Positions 33,227 to 43,378 of a stretch of DNA of 64,000 nt are shown in pieces. Made by a program: the position numbers and the translations under genes. The DNA is taken from positions 62,001 to 126,000 of the forward strand of contig CANFHA010000008.1 in NCBI GenBank assembly GCA_947446645.1. Direction: 5' to 3'. This stretch comes from Chitinophagaceae bacterium. Its GTDB lineage: Bacteria > Bacteroidota > Bacteroidia > Chitinophagales > Chitinophagaceae. Below the pieces are notes generated by a model. That model made no database searches. It was given only the letters and a program-made list of their open reading frames with translations, and was not told the DNA's origin. Every line of letters begins with the position of its first letter. Positions within the stretch are counted from its first letter, which is position 1.

Positions 33227-33242
33227 TACCCTCTTCAGGGTA
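33227..33242. promoter_or_regulatory. palindromic motif copy 2 (TACCCTcttcAGGGTA)
   Basis: identical 22-mer cataccctcttcagggtattta as near 29418; about 91 nt upstream of ATG 33136. Confidence 0.6.
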
Positions 33243-33302
33243 TTTAAAGCAAAAAGGAGCCATTAGAGGCTCCATTCCGGTATGCGATCTGTCTTTCTGC
33301 TA

Positions 33303-34133
33303 TTATTTGTGGGCTACAAATATTGGCATTTTATGATGCCTGACGATATCGGAGATGAAACCTTTCTTAAACAGATCTGAAAAAGTACGCCGGCCGTAAG
33401 CACCCGCCACCAGCATTGGGTCGCTGTGTGCGAGCATCCATTTTTCTATATCTTCTTCGTTGCGAATATCTACTTTAGTAACCGTGAAACGCCTAAAATG
33501 ACAGGCGAGCAACTCCTGCACTTCGTGGCGAAGGGGCATGTCTGAATCATTTTCTGAAAAGTAAACGAGCAATGCATTGAGATCGCCGGAGCGCGGAAAA
33601 AGGTAGCTGAATTGCTTAATTGCGAAGGCAGACTGCCCACCGCCATCATAGGTAAGTATGATATTCTTTGGTTCCCGGTAAGTTTCAGGAAGAAGTATTA
33701 CGGGACATTCGGCACCATGCAGCACATTTTCAATATAATCTTCCCGGGTATCTGCCCCGGCATTATCGTAAAAAGAATTACTGCTAAGCACTAATAGGTC
33801 GGCAAACCGCGTTTCTTCGTGTAGCAGATCAGCTATGTTCCTGGCAGGCTGCCTTCGCGCAGTGCATTCAATTCCTGCTTCCGCACACATCTCTCTGAAG
33901 CGTGTCATATTCTGTTGCACAATCGCGTCGTTTGCAAGCACAACCTCGCTTACCAGCAGCGGCCCGGAAGGAACAACACTAAATGAGTAAAGTAATTCGG
34001 CATACTCTACAGTAGGAAGAAACAGGCCGACAGCGTGCAGCGGCTGATACAAGTGTATCTGGTTTACGAACGCCACGAGATCGGGCGAGAATTGTTCTCC
34101 ATCAAATGCAAGCAGTACCTTTTTCATGATCAA
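33303..34133 (-). CDS. universal stress protein (UspA-like, tandem domains)
   Basis: KVLLAFDGEQFSPDLVAFVNQIH...LVLSSNSFYD...VILLPE...PMLVAGAYGRRTFSDLFKKG. Confidence 0.8.
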   Translation of the reverse strand: MIMKKVLLAFDGEQFSPDLVAFVNQIHLYQPLHAVGLFLPTVEYAELLYSFSVVPSGPLLVSEVVLANDAIVQQNMTRFREMCAEAGIECTARRQPARNIADLLHEETRFADLLVLSSNSFYDNAGADTREDYIENVLHGAECPVILLPETYREPKNIILTYDGGGQSAFAIKQFSYLFPRSGDLNALLVYFSENDSDMPLRHEVQELLACHFRRFTVTKVDIRNEEDIEKWMLAHSDPMLVAGAYGRRTFSDLFKKGFISDIVRHHKMPIFVAHK

Positions 34134-34234
34134 TTATTCTTACTCAAATTTCGTGCCTTTACTCAAATTTAATGCAGGCAAGAACCCATTTTACAACTCC
34201 CTGTTAGTGAATTTGTTCTTACTTTTATTGGGAT

Positions 34235-34555
34235 ATGGAGAAGCTGGCGATCATAGAAAAGATAGAGAGCGGAGCACATCACTTTCTGCACTGTGTGAGG
34301 ATAGAATATGATGGTACGCGGGAGGCCGGGTCTATTGTAAGAAAGTATATGACGGAGGGCAAGATCTCAAGTGAAGAAGAGCATACTCTTAAGCTACAGT
34401 TAGTTGATTCACTGAAACTGGTGGGCGTAGTGGTTCCTTTTGTGCTCATACCCGGTGCGTCCATATTAATGCCGATACTTATCAGAGTGGCTGGCAAACA
34501 TAATATAGAATTGCTGCCTGCAGCATTTACAGCAACGAAAGAAACAGCTAAGTAA
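34235..34555 (+). CDS. LETM1-like small protein
   Basis: LKLVGVVVPFVLIPGASILMPILIRVAGKHNIELLPAAF resembles the LETM1 core motif. Confidence 0.5.
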   Translation: MEKLAIIEKIESGAHHFLHCVRIEYDGTREAGSIVRKYMTEGKISSEEEHTLKLQLVDSLKLVGVVVPFVLIPGASILMPILIRVAGKHNIELLPAAFTATKETAK

Positions 34556-34585
34556 CTCCATCCAGATAATTACAAAACAGAAAAA

Positions 34586-35089
34586 ATGCGCAGACTTACA
34601 TTAAATTTTATCCTTTCTACCTTCCTGGTATTGTCAGCGGGCAATGCATCTTTTGCACAAAGTGAAAAGGCCGTTGCTGCTCAACGCGCGGCAGACGATA
34701 AAAAGCTACAGGAGTACTTTGTGAAAAACCATATTACGGCTCAAAAGAGCGCTGTTGGCGTTTATTATACTATAGCGAAGGAGGGATCCGGCAATAAAAT
34801 TATAGCCGGACAAACCGTGAGCCTGAACTATACCGGCAGGTTGCTTGACGGCACTGTATTCGACTCAAATATTGATCCGGCATTCCATCACCAGGAACCC
34901 CTGGTTTTTGAAGTAGGGAAGGGAGCTATGATAAGAGGTTATGATAAAGGTGTGCAAATGCTGAAAAAAGGATCGAAAGCTACGTTGTATATACCTTCCA
35001 CACTCGGGTATGGGGAAGGAGGAAGGCCATCTATCCCACCAAATGCCGTTCTTATTTTTGAGGTGGAAGTGCTGGATGTAACAAAATAG
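34586..35089 (+). CDS. FKBP-type peptidyl-prolyl cis-trans isomerase, secreted
   Basis: GQTVSLNYTGRLLDGTVFDSN...GYDKGVQMLKKGSKATLYIPSTLGYGEGGRPSIPPNAVLIFEVEVLDV. Confidence 0.95.
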   Translation: MRRLTLNFILSTFLVLSAGNASFAQSEKAVAAQRAADDKKLQEYFVKNHITAQKSAVGVYYTIAKEGSGNKIIAGQTVSLNYTGRLLDGTVFDSNIDPAFHHQEPLVFEVGKGAMIRGYDKGVQMLKKGSKATLYIPSTLGYGEGGRPSIPPNAVLIFEVEVLDVTK

Positions 35090-35224
35090 GCTACTGGTAA
35101 CTCTAATTTTACCTCTACAGTCATCCGGTCTCCACATTGGGCTATATGTGTATCTAGATTTAGGATATCGGTATAACAGTGAATCAGACAGAGCCGAAAA
35201 GAACATAGCAAACAGGCTTAAACA

Positions 35225-35255
35225 AAAGAGCGGCCCCGTCTGGAGGCCGCTCTTT
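35225..35255. terminator. bidirectional terminator-like stem-loop
   Basis: AAAGAGCGGCC-ccgtctgga-GGCCGCTCTTT. Confidence 0.85.
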
Positions 35256-35275
35256 TATCGTTTTATAAGTATGTA

Positions 35276-38200
35276 TTAATGTACCAGTGTTACTTTGGTA
35301 ACATCATATTTAACGCTGCCATTGCTCAGCTTCATAATGAACATTGCACCATTAAGCTCAGCAGGTACGTTCACCTTTACGTTATTGATGCCCTGTACTG
35401 CATGTATTGCCTGCCTGTATGCTACCCTGCCTGCTACATCAGTAAGCTCAAGTGTCAGATCTTCATCCTGCTCTGCACCAAACCTGCACTGGAAAGGACC
35501 ATTTGCCGGATTTGGCATAACAGAAACTTTCTTAGAATGAAGCGCTGTGACGCTTGGCACTACTGTTGTAGAGAACGCCTGGTTGTCAGCAAAGAATGTC
35601 ATGTTAGTAGGATCCTTGTACTGGAAGGTATATACTACTGCTGTTACGTCACCTGCATTCAATACGCTGCCCAGATTGTCTGAAGCGAAATCATCGAAGC
35701 TAACCTGGTAGTTCTTTGTGCCTGTAGCATCAAGTTCCATTGTTGTATAGAACTGGTCGTTCCAGTTAGTGATACCGTCCCTTACAAGTGTGATCCTTAC
35801 TTTGCCTTCGCCTTTTGCAAGGAATTTAAAGGAATGATATGCAGAGAGATCAACCTTGTCTTCGCCTGATGTTACAAACTTCCATACCGATGCATAGCCT
35901 ATTGCGTTGCCGGTCAGTGTTACGTTACGATACAGCGGATATTCTCCATCTACATATACTCTGCTGAAATTGTTGTCCGGCTTCATGCTGGCACCCGGAT
36001 CGGCATCAAGGCTCCAGTTACCATCAGCCATATAAATATCATCAACCAGCGTATCGTTTACATACAGGTGGCCCTGGTATTCATATCCGTCATAGATAGG
36101 AATGTTGAAATTATTTGCGGTACCTGTACCTATTGTGAAAGGTATTACCAGCGAATCAACACCAGAATTTTCGTTCCTTCTTTCTTCAAAGATGATTTTG
36201 CTGTTAGCGGTTGGTTCTGTGCTGGTAATTGCGAGGTTAAGGAAACCCTTATCTCTTTTACCTGCTGCAATGTAAGCAGATGGTACTATCAGATTATTAT
36301 CAACCTGCTGAACCGGCATAACTGCTGCGAGATTAGCCAGGATGTCTTTAGCAAGCATCTCTGTATGCTCTGGTGATGCAGCCCAAACCTGGAAGTTAAA
36401 TACTGAATCATCAGCGCTGTACTCAGATATCAGCCATTTGCTCTGAAGATTGAAGTGGCTGCTGCCAGCAGACTTGCCTGCCGAGAATGCAATACAATAT
36501 TCTATTGTACCGTTCTGCTGCTGCAATGCGAATTCAATAAATTTGTTGCCCTGAATTTCTACGATATCCGTAGACAATAATTTGGCACCGCGGAAACGGT
36601 CGCAGATAGACTTTGTATGATTGTAAGGCTTGCCAGTAGTGGTGATAGCCAGTACTACTGCCTTTGCAAGGTTGTTATTCTCATAATCTACCGAAAACAC
36701 ATCTACCGCTGAAGTAAGCGAGGTTATGTCTGTAGGTGTGCTGATCTTTGGTGTTGTAGATGCATCAAGACTTGCTGGCGTAAAGCGCTGTATTGTATTG
36801 CCGTATCCGCTGGTAGTTCTTGAGGCACTATGTCCGCCCTTGTGGAAAACAGGCATCTTGTTGTAATCGTTCTTTGTATTAACGCTGTTCTTTACGTTGT
36901 TAATGGTTCTGCGACTTACAAGGTCGCCGAGGCTTACGCTCTCAAGACCGCCGCCACCGCCACCACTTACGCTATCACAGATCACCCTTACCTTATGGTA
37001 TGATGTAAATGTGCAACCTCCAGGGTGGTGAGTTACCTGCTGTGCTACCACATATCCACCTATAGATGAGTATGTCTTGGTAGGATTAATTGCTGTAGAG
37101 TGAGTACCATCACCAAAGTCCCAGCTATACGTATTGCCGGTGGATGGTGTAGCAGATGTAAATGCGAAGCTGTTACCTGTGAGCTGCTGTATAGAATCAT
37201 TTACTGTAAAGTCATGGACCGGATCAGGATTAACAACTAACGTGTGCATAATGCTGTCGGCACCACCGGCGCCTGTTGCTTTAAACCAAACGTTGTATGT
37301 ACCTGTAGCAGAATAAACTTTAATGGGATTTTTAGCTGTAGAGGTCGTACGGTCGCCAAAATTCCAATGATAAGTAAATGGTCCTACGCCAACCGCGCTG
37401 CCGTTGAAAACAAAGATGTTACCTGAAAGACATTCGTTATAGCTGCAAACGTCATAAGAAGCAACTGTATTAATGCTGCCAACACCGCATCCATCAATTG
37501 AAGGATGGAAAGGTGCATGATGACACTGGCCTGCGCCATGGTGGAATGAATGGCATACTACCTGGCCTTCTATAACAGATGTATTAACTGTTTTATGAAC
37601 ATCGCAACCAGGGGCAAATACGGTTCCTTCAATTGCGCCAGAACCTTCTACATTCAGTGTTGTACAGTTATGGAAGTTATACAAAATGTAAGATGCCTCG
37701 GCGAAACCTGCACCTGACTGGTTGCACACATTCCAGGTAAATGCACCGGGTGCATTTACGTTCACGATAAGAACGTGCGAAGCATCAGCATGCACACCAT
37801 ATGCCAGCTGATGTATGTTATTTAGATCGCTGGCATTGATGTTAAGAATGTTGACACCAGAATGCAGATTGATAACAATATTGCCGGGAAGGCCTGTATG
37901 CGACGAAAGCACATTACCGATAGAGTCGGTAATGTCGGCATTGTCTGATAACCCAGCCAGGTCAGTAGCGTTTGCCTGCATCAGCGCAAATGCTGAAGGG
38001 AAATCGATTACATCTGTCTGGTTTACCGGGTTTACGCTGCCACTTACACCAAGATCTGCAGCTGTCACCACCATATTGATACGTGGCGTAGCACCGTAGT
38101 CTGAAGCAGAAGTAATACGTATAGGCGAGTAACTGCCGCTCATGTCTGTATACCATACAGCCGATCCGGTGCAGTCACCTATTTTTACATAGCCGTTCTG

Positions 38201-38494
38201 ATTTACCGTTAACAGGCCCGTGCCGTAGTTTACCCTGCCGCCTACTACCAGCGACACGGGCACACCATGCACCGTAAATGATCCGGGCACCGCAGTGGAT
38301 ACATTATATACACCACCGATGGTGAGGTCTCCACCCACAGCAACCGGACCTTCTGTCTGGTTGTCAATGAGATTAGCTCCCGTTTGTGTGAACACATTAA
38401 AGCCCTGAGCTGGTGCCACCGGATTCTGAGCAAATGCTCCCGAAGCACTAAACAACAAAGCAAATAAACAACTTAGGGGTAACTTTCTTTTCAT
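35276..38494 (-). CDS. choice-of-anchor A family, PKD-domain, T9SS-sorted secreted protein
   Basis: GFNVFTQTGANLIDNQTEGPVAVGGDLTIGG; PKD FTYHWNFGDRTTSTAKNPIKVYSATGTY; C-term VMPNPANGPFQCRF... Confidence 0.85.
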   Translation of the reverse strand: MKRKLPLSCLFALLFSASGAFAQNPVAPAQGFNVFTQTGANLIDNQTEGPVAVGGDLTIGGVYNVSTAVPGSFTVHGVPVSLVVGGRVNYGTGLLTVNQNGYVKIGDCTGSAVWYTDMSGSYSPIRITSASDYGATPRINMVVTAADLGVSGSVNPVNQTDVIDFPSAFALMQANATDLAGLSDNADITDSIGNVLSSHTGLPGNIVINLHSGVNILNINASDLNNIHQLAYGVHADASHVLIVNVNAPGAFTWNVCNQSGAGFAEASYILYNFHNCTTLNVEGSGAIEGTVFAPGCDVHKTVNTSVIEGQVVCHSFHHGAGQCHHAPFHPSIDGCGVGSINTVASYDVCSYNECLSGNIFVFNGSAVGVGPFTYHWNFGDRTTSTAKNPIKVYSATGTYNVWFKATGAGGADSIMHTLVVNPDPVHDFTVNDSIQQLTGNSFAFTSATPSTGNTYSWDFGDGTHSTAINPTKTYSSIGGYVVAQQVTHHPGGCTFTSYHKVRVICDSVSGGGGGGLESVSLGDLVSRRTINNVKNSVNTKNDYNKMPVFHKGGHSASRTTSGYGNTIQRFTPASLDASTTPKISTPTDITSLTSAVDVFSVDYENNNLAKAVVLAITTTGKPYNHTKSICDRFRGAKLLSTDIVEIQGNKFIEFALQQQNGTIEYCIAFSAGKSAGSSHFNLQSKWLISEYSADDSVFNFQVWAASPEHTEMLAKDILANLAAVMPVQQVDNNLIVPSAYIAAGKRDKGFLNLAITSTEPTANSKIIFEERRNENSGVDSLVIPFTIGTGTANNFNIPIYDGYEYQGHLYVNDTLVDDIYMADGNWSLDADPGASMKPDNNFSRVYVDGEYPLYRNVTLTGNAIGYASVWKFVTSGEDKVDLSAYHSFKFLAKGEGKVRITLVRDGITNWNDQFYTTMELDATGTKNYQVSFDDFASDNLGSVLNAGDVTAVVYTFQYKDPTNMTFFADNQAFSTTVVPSVTALHSKKVSVMPNPANGPFQCRFGAEQDEDLTLELTDVAGRVAYRQAIHAVQGINNVKVNVPAELNGAMFIMKLSNGSVKYDVTKVTLVH

Positions 38495-38789
38495 AAATGA
38501 AAATTTAAGTGGTTTGCAAATTGTTAACAACATTTGTTAACCGTTAACATATATAAAGCTATAAACAAATTTTTAGTCTCCAGACTTTTTTCAAAAAAAT
38601 AAATGAAATAGTATATCGGCTATTAAAGTAAAACCGTACCTAATCTGTCTACACAGCAAAAAACTTTTGAAAAGCCATGTAGCATGGGCTTTCAGGCAAT
38701 TTGCATAAGTAGTTATCCACACCTTACTAAGATAACGAAACAAAAATAATGATTTATTTCCATAAATGGAATAGGTTTAACAAATAGAT

Positions 38790-38818
38790 AAAGGGCCAGA
38801 CTCCCGCCGGGCCCTTTT
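38790..38818. terminator. terminator-like stem-loop downstream of 1480-aa gene
   Basis: AAAGGGCC...GGGCCCTTTT. Confidence 0.75.
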
Positions 38819-38834
38819 AACCATTTGATAGGGG

Positions 38835-41800
38835 TCATTGTACAACTAACTTAGAATTAAACGATATGTTACCGGTCCGGATGGTAACAATATAAACTCC
38901 ATCATTAAGGGTGGAAATATCCAACTGGGCTTTGGCGGAAGAAACTGCCATGTCCATTTCAGCCTTGTAGACTACCCTGCCTGCGAGATCAGTGATGGTA
39001 ACATCAGCAGTACCGATAACCTGTTGCGCCCATTGCACATCCAGCAGGCCAGATGCGGGATTAGGATAGATGCCAATGCTATTTTCATTCACCTGGCTGT
39101 TCACTTTCAGGCTGCTGTATGGGGTAATGGTACCAAGTGAGAGGTGCTGCCTGAAATTGATATCTGTGATCGTTTCACTTCCTGATGCGAGCAATACGGC
39201 ATCAGACGCAGTAGTGTAGTATTTGAATTCTTCGGGGTATATAATATAAGAACCGTTGGCCAGCCCGATAAAAGCGTAAGTCCCATCTGCACGGGTATAG
39301 GTATAGGTAACCACCTGGCCTGAGGAACTGAGCAGATAAACCAACATGCCAGCGGCCGGGGCTCCGCCGCTTGTACCCGAAATAATAAGACCGCTTATGG
39401 ACCCTGTGCCAGCCGGCACTACACCGTGTATCATTGTGATATGCTGAGTATCGGTAGCATTGGTGTGAGTGATGCTTACTGCAGTATCCCAGTAGGGAGT
39501 TGAGGAGCTATAGGTTGGCACATAGCCAGTAATACCGGGAACACCTCCCGATATCTTTGTACGAACGAGGTACGTGCCTGCAGCAACACCATTAAACTCA
39601 TAGTATGGAGTGCTGCCATCTGAACAAGCGCACATAGAGTCCATAGCTATCAATGATGTATCGGCCGGGTTGACCTGCATCAACCATACCCTGACTGTGT
39701 CTGCCGATGAGCCACCAGCAACTACATGCCCAAGAATGCGGTTTGCATTCAGCGTAACCGAAGCCGAGGAACTGCAGCCAAAAGCACCAGTACCAACCAC
39801 TGTATAGGTTGTGGTTACAACAGGATTCACAACATTTGATGCACAAGTAGTGCAGGAGAGCCCGGTAGCAGGAAGCCAGACATATGCACCTGCGCCGCTT
39901 GCACTCAGATCAATAGAACTGCTACAACCAGCTGCATTAGCTGATGCGACAACTAACGGTAACGCATATACGGTAACAAGAGCATGGGCAACGCAACCCG
40001 CGGATACTATATAACTGATAGTGTCTACCCCGGGAGCAATGCCAATGACAATACCGGAAGATGCGCCTATAGTTGCCACGGTAGCAATGCCTGGCGTGCT
40101 GCTGCTCCAGGTGCCTTCAAAGGCAATGTCGCTAAGACTTGTGTTATCGCCTACGCATAGTGCACTGACACCGGAAATAAAACCAGGTGTGCTGGTGACT
40201 GAAACGACAAGCGACGCAGAACAACCGGTAGCCAAAGTGTAGCTAATATTTGCAGTACCTGCTGATATCCCGCCTACGGTGCCATCTGCACCAATTGCAG
40301 CAGAGGCAGGAGCATCGCTGAGCCAGGTGCCACCTGCCGGCGCGGAGCTGAGCGAAGAACTGGTACCCACACAGAGCAAGCCCGGGTCCGGAATGGCGGA
40401 GGGAACGGGATTGACTGTATTAGTAGCTGCAACGTAACACCCTGTGGGCAATATGTATGATATGACGGTAGTTCCTGCTGCTAAGCCGGTCACGAGGCCG
40501 CCTGTGCCTATTGACGCAATTGCAACAGAAGAAGAGGACCACGACCCGCCAATACTGGCATCACTTAGCAGCGCACTGCTGCCAGCACAGACAGAATGAC
40601 TACCTAAAATAGTTGCGGGCAATGAATTCACCGAGACAATTTTTGTAACAGAACCAGTACCGTATTTTGTACTGGTGGTATAAGTGAGGGTATCTGATCC
40701 GGGACTTACTCCGATTACCGTATCCGCTGACATTGATGCAGTTCCATTGGAAACTGTCCATACACCACCGGAAGGAACCTGTGTGAAATTAAATTTCGAC
40801 CCGGCACAAACGCTGTTTGCACCGTATATAAGCGTTATCACATTCTCAACTGTATCGGTCATTACTACAGCATTGTCATCAAAGAAAATGCCTGCATGAT
40901 TGAAGATGGTTGTGCCATCGGTAAGGCCTCCTTTCGTCTTAATATGGAATATCAACATGCCTGTGCACTCATTATGGTGACTGCTGTCCAGGAGATCTAT
41001 ACGCGGAAAATCGAACTTTACAATATTGTGCCCGCCTGCATTATAAACAGCTGTGTTCATGACAGCAGTTGCGGCATCTATGCGCAGTGATTTTATATCT
41101 ACATTGTCAGAGAGCGTATCCATTAGGGCTATATTATGTGCAGTATCGTTACCTGTATTTTCAAAGCTGATGGTGTACTGCAATGTTGTACCGGGCAAGA
41201 TGTAGCCACCGGGCACGGCCAACATTTCATTGGGATCGTAAGATGATCTTACGGTATCTATTCTTGTAACATTGTTGTTTGTAGCGTCTGCATCGCCTGA
41301 TATGGGCGTGACAGAATAAGCAGACAGTATGGTATCGCCGGGTGTGAGCGATGCGCCCGGCACAGTAAGTGAATAGGAAATAGTGCGCGAACCGGAAGCC
41401 GCAGATAACGCCGATAAATTCCAGGTAACTGTATTACCCACAACGGTGGCAGGCGAGGGCACCGAACCATCAAAAACGTACTTTGGATTAATGTTCATGG
41501 TCACCACAGCATCTTCTGCAGTGCAATAGCTATTGGTAACCAGTATAGTGCCGGAAGCAACGTGCGCACCTGCAATTGCACTTGTATTTAATGCAAGATC
41601 AAAGCCGCTGGCTGCAGAGCAATTGAATCCGAGGTATTTGGTAGTGATATTATAGCTCAGTGAACTGATGGAATCCGTAATAATACCGCTGCCTGCACAG
41701 GTAAACATCAATCCCGGAGGGCCGGACAATACCCTGAAATTGTAGACGTCACCAGGTATACCATACGCATTGTAGTAGATGCCGCTGGTGGCTGACAGGG

Positions 41801-43268
41801 TATCAACCGGTACACTGTTTGAATCAATTTCCACCAGCAAGGGAAAATAATTATACAGCTCAGTACTGTCTTTTGAGCAGTTACTATTAGCATCGAGGTA
41901 GAACCTTACATCAAAAGTTCTGCATAGCAGGTAATTGTATGAAAAATCGATCGAATCTAATACAGCTGCACCATTCATCAACAATTCCTTGATGGTATAA
42001 GTGCCTGCACTGGCATAGCTATGCGAAACGCTTACATAGGACTGCGGCGATGCCGGCAGCAGTGAACTGGTGTCAGCGGTGCCATCGCCGAAATAGGCAA
42101 TGACTGCAGATGCCAGGGGGCTGGTGGTTAACGTAGATAACGTTATGCCGCTGCAGGTACCACTTTTAAAAATGGAAAAGCTGTCTGCGATGAAATCAGG
42201 CGTAAGCGAAATTTTACGGATCACATAGTTGTTTACATCAGAGACATAGAGATCGCGGTAACGGTACAGCACCGCAGCATAAGGTGAACTGAAAGAAGCC
42301 AGAGTTGCAGGACCGCCATCACCAGAAAATCCACGGGAATAATTTCCTGCTATGGTAGAAATATTACCGGCTGCGTTTATCTTTCTTATGCCAGAAACGG
42401 GAACAGACAGGTCGCTGCCATCTGTTATGTACACATTGCCGGAACTATCTGCCAATATGTGAAACGCTTCTGAAATTGATGCAGCAGTGGCTGCGCCGCC
42501 GTCGCCAGAATAACCTGTTGTACCATTTCCTGCAACAGTAGTGATCACACCGGCAGTATCAATTTTTCTTAACCTGGAATTACCAAAGTCTCCCACGTAC
42601 AGATTTCCTAATGGATCAACACAAAGCGTAGAAGGATAGAGCAGTGATGCTGCAGTAGCAGGTCCACCATCTCCGTCAAATCCACCGACGTCCAGTGATG
42701 GGAACCCGGCAATAGTAGAAATAATACCGGCAGTATCTATTTTTCGTATCACAGATGCAGAATTATCTGCGAGATATATGTTTCCTTTAAAATCACGGGC
42801 TACACCATAAACTGTTTCGATGGATGCACTGCTTGCAGGACCACCGTCTCCACCAGCCCACGAAAGACCATTAATACCCGCAATTTTAGCAATAATTCCT
42901 GTTGAAGTATTGACCTTGCGGATAACATTGTTGGCATCATCTGAGAAAATAATATTGCCTTCTGCATCTACGCACATGCCTGTATTGCCATGAAGCTGTG
43001 CATTGGTTGCAGGACCGCCATTCCCGCTATAACCAGCAACGCCAGTGCCAGCCACAACAGTAATTATTCCTGAGCGGTCAATTTTCTTAATCATGTTACA
43101 ATCTGCACAAGCATAATAAATATTACCTGCCGTGTCAATAGTCATGTGGAGTGGCGCTTCTCCCCCTGGCATGGTAACATATGTGCTTACTACCCCCTGG
43201 CCGAAACACACTGACGCAACCAGCAACAGCCAGGCAACAATGGGTAATAAAAAAACTCGTTTCTTCAT
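38835..43268 (-). CDS. NHL-repeat, Ig-like/DUF11-like, T9SS-sorted secreted protein (about 1480 aa)
   Basis: repeated AGTGVAGYSGNGGPATNAQL...IRKINTAG; YDPNEMLAVPGGYILPGTTLQYTISFENTGNDTAHNI; C-term IYPNPASGLLDVQW. Confidence 0.85.
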   Translation of the reverse strand: MKKRVFLLPIVAWLLLVASVCFGQGVVSTYVTMPGGEAPLHMTIDTAGNIYYACADCNMIKKIDRSGIITVVAGTGVAGYSGNGGPATNAQLHGNTGMCVDAEGNIIFSDDANNVIRKVNTSTGIIAKIAGINGLSWAGGDGGPASSASIETVYGVARDFKGNIYLADNSASVIRKIDTAGIISTIAGFPSLDVGGFDGDGGPATAASLLYPSTLCVDPLGNLYVGDFGNSRLRKIDTAGVITTVAGNGTTGYSGDGGAATAASISEAFHILADSSGNVYITDGSDLSVPVSGIRKINAAGNISTIAGNYSRGFSGDGGPATLASFSSPYAAVLYRYRDLYVSDVNNYVIRKISLTPDFIADSFSIFKSGTCSGITLSTLTTSPLASAVIAYFGDGTADTSSLLPASPQSYVSVSHSYASAGTYTIKELLMNGAAVLDSIDFSYNYLLCRTFDVRFYLDANSNCSKDSTELYNYFPLLVEIDSNSVPVDTLSATSGIYYNAYGIPGDVYNFRVLSGPPGLMFTCAGSGIITDSISSLSYNITTKYLGFNCSAASGFDLALNTSAIAGAHVASGTILVTNSYCTAEDAVVTMNINPKYVFDGSVPSPATVVGNTVTWNLSALSAASGSRTISYSLTVPGASLTPGDTILSAYSVTPISGDADATNNNVTRIDTVRSSYDPNEMLAVPGGYILPGTTLQYTISFENTGNDTAHNIALMDTLSDNVDIKSLRIDAATAVMNTAVYNAGGHNIVKFDFPRIDLLDSSHHNECTGMLIFHIKTKGGLTDGTTIFNHAGIFFDDNAVVMTDTVENVITLIYGANSVCAGSKFNFTQVPSGGVWTVSNGTASMSADTVIGVSPGSDTLTYTTSTKYGTGSVTKIVSVNSLPATILGSHSVCAGSSALLSDASIGGSWSSSSVAIASIGTGGLVTGLAAGTTVISYILPTGCYVAATNTVNPVPSAIPDPGLLCVGTSSSLSSAPAGGTWLSDAPASAAIGADGTVGGISAGTANISYTLATGCSASLVVSVTSTPGFISGVSALCVGDNTSLSDIAFEGTWSSSTPGIATVATIGASSGIVIGIAPGVDTISYIVSAGCVAHALVTVYALPLVVASANAAGCSSSIDLSASGAGAYVWLPATGLSCTTCASNVVNPVVTTTYTVVGTGAFGCSSSASVTLNANRILGHVVAGGSSADTVRVWLMQVNPADTSLIAMDSMCACSDGSTPYYEFNGVAAGTYLVRTKISGGVPGITGYVPTYSSSTPYWDTAVSITHTNATDTQHITMIHGVVPAGTGSISGLIISGTSGGAPAAGMLVYLLSSSGQVVTYTYTRADGTYAFIGLANGSYIIYPEEFKYYTTASDAVLLASGSETITDINFRQHLSLGTITPYSSLKVNSQVNENSIGIYPNPASGLLDVQWAQQVIGTADVTITDLAGRVVYKAEMDMAVSSAKAQLDISTLNDGVYIVTIRTGNISFNSKLVVQ

Positions 43269-43378
43269 GACATACACTTTTGTAGAGACAACGGAATAGG
43301 GCCTTTCATAGGTTTTGGGTTTATGCGTTACTTATAAGGCGTATTATTATAAATAAATGTTAGTACTCTGTTCAATTT

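Noticed and set aside
34140-34175. Tandem ttactcaaattt repeats upstream of the LETM1-like gene
   Set aside because: Only two short copies; too little to support a function.
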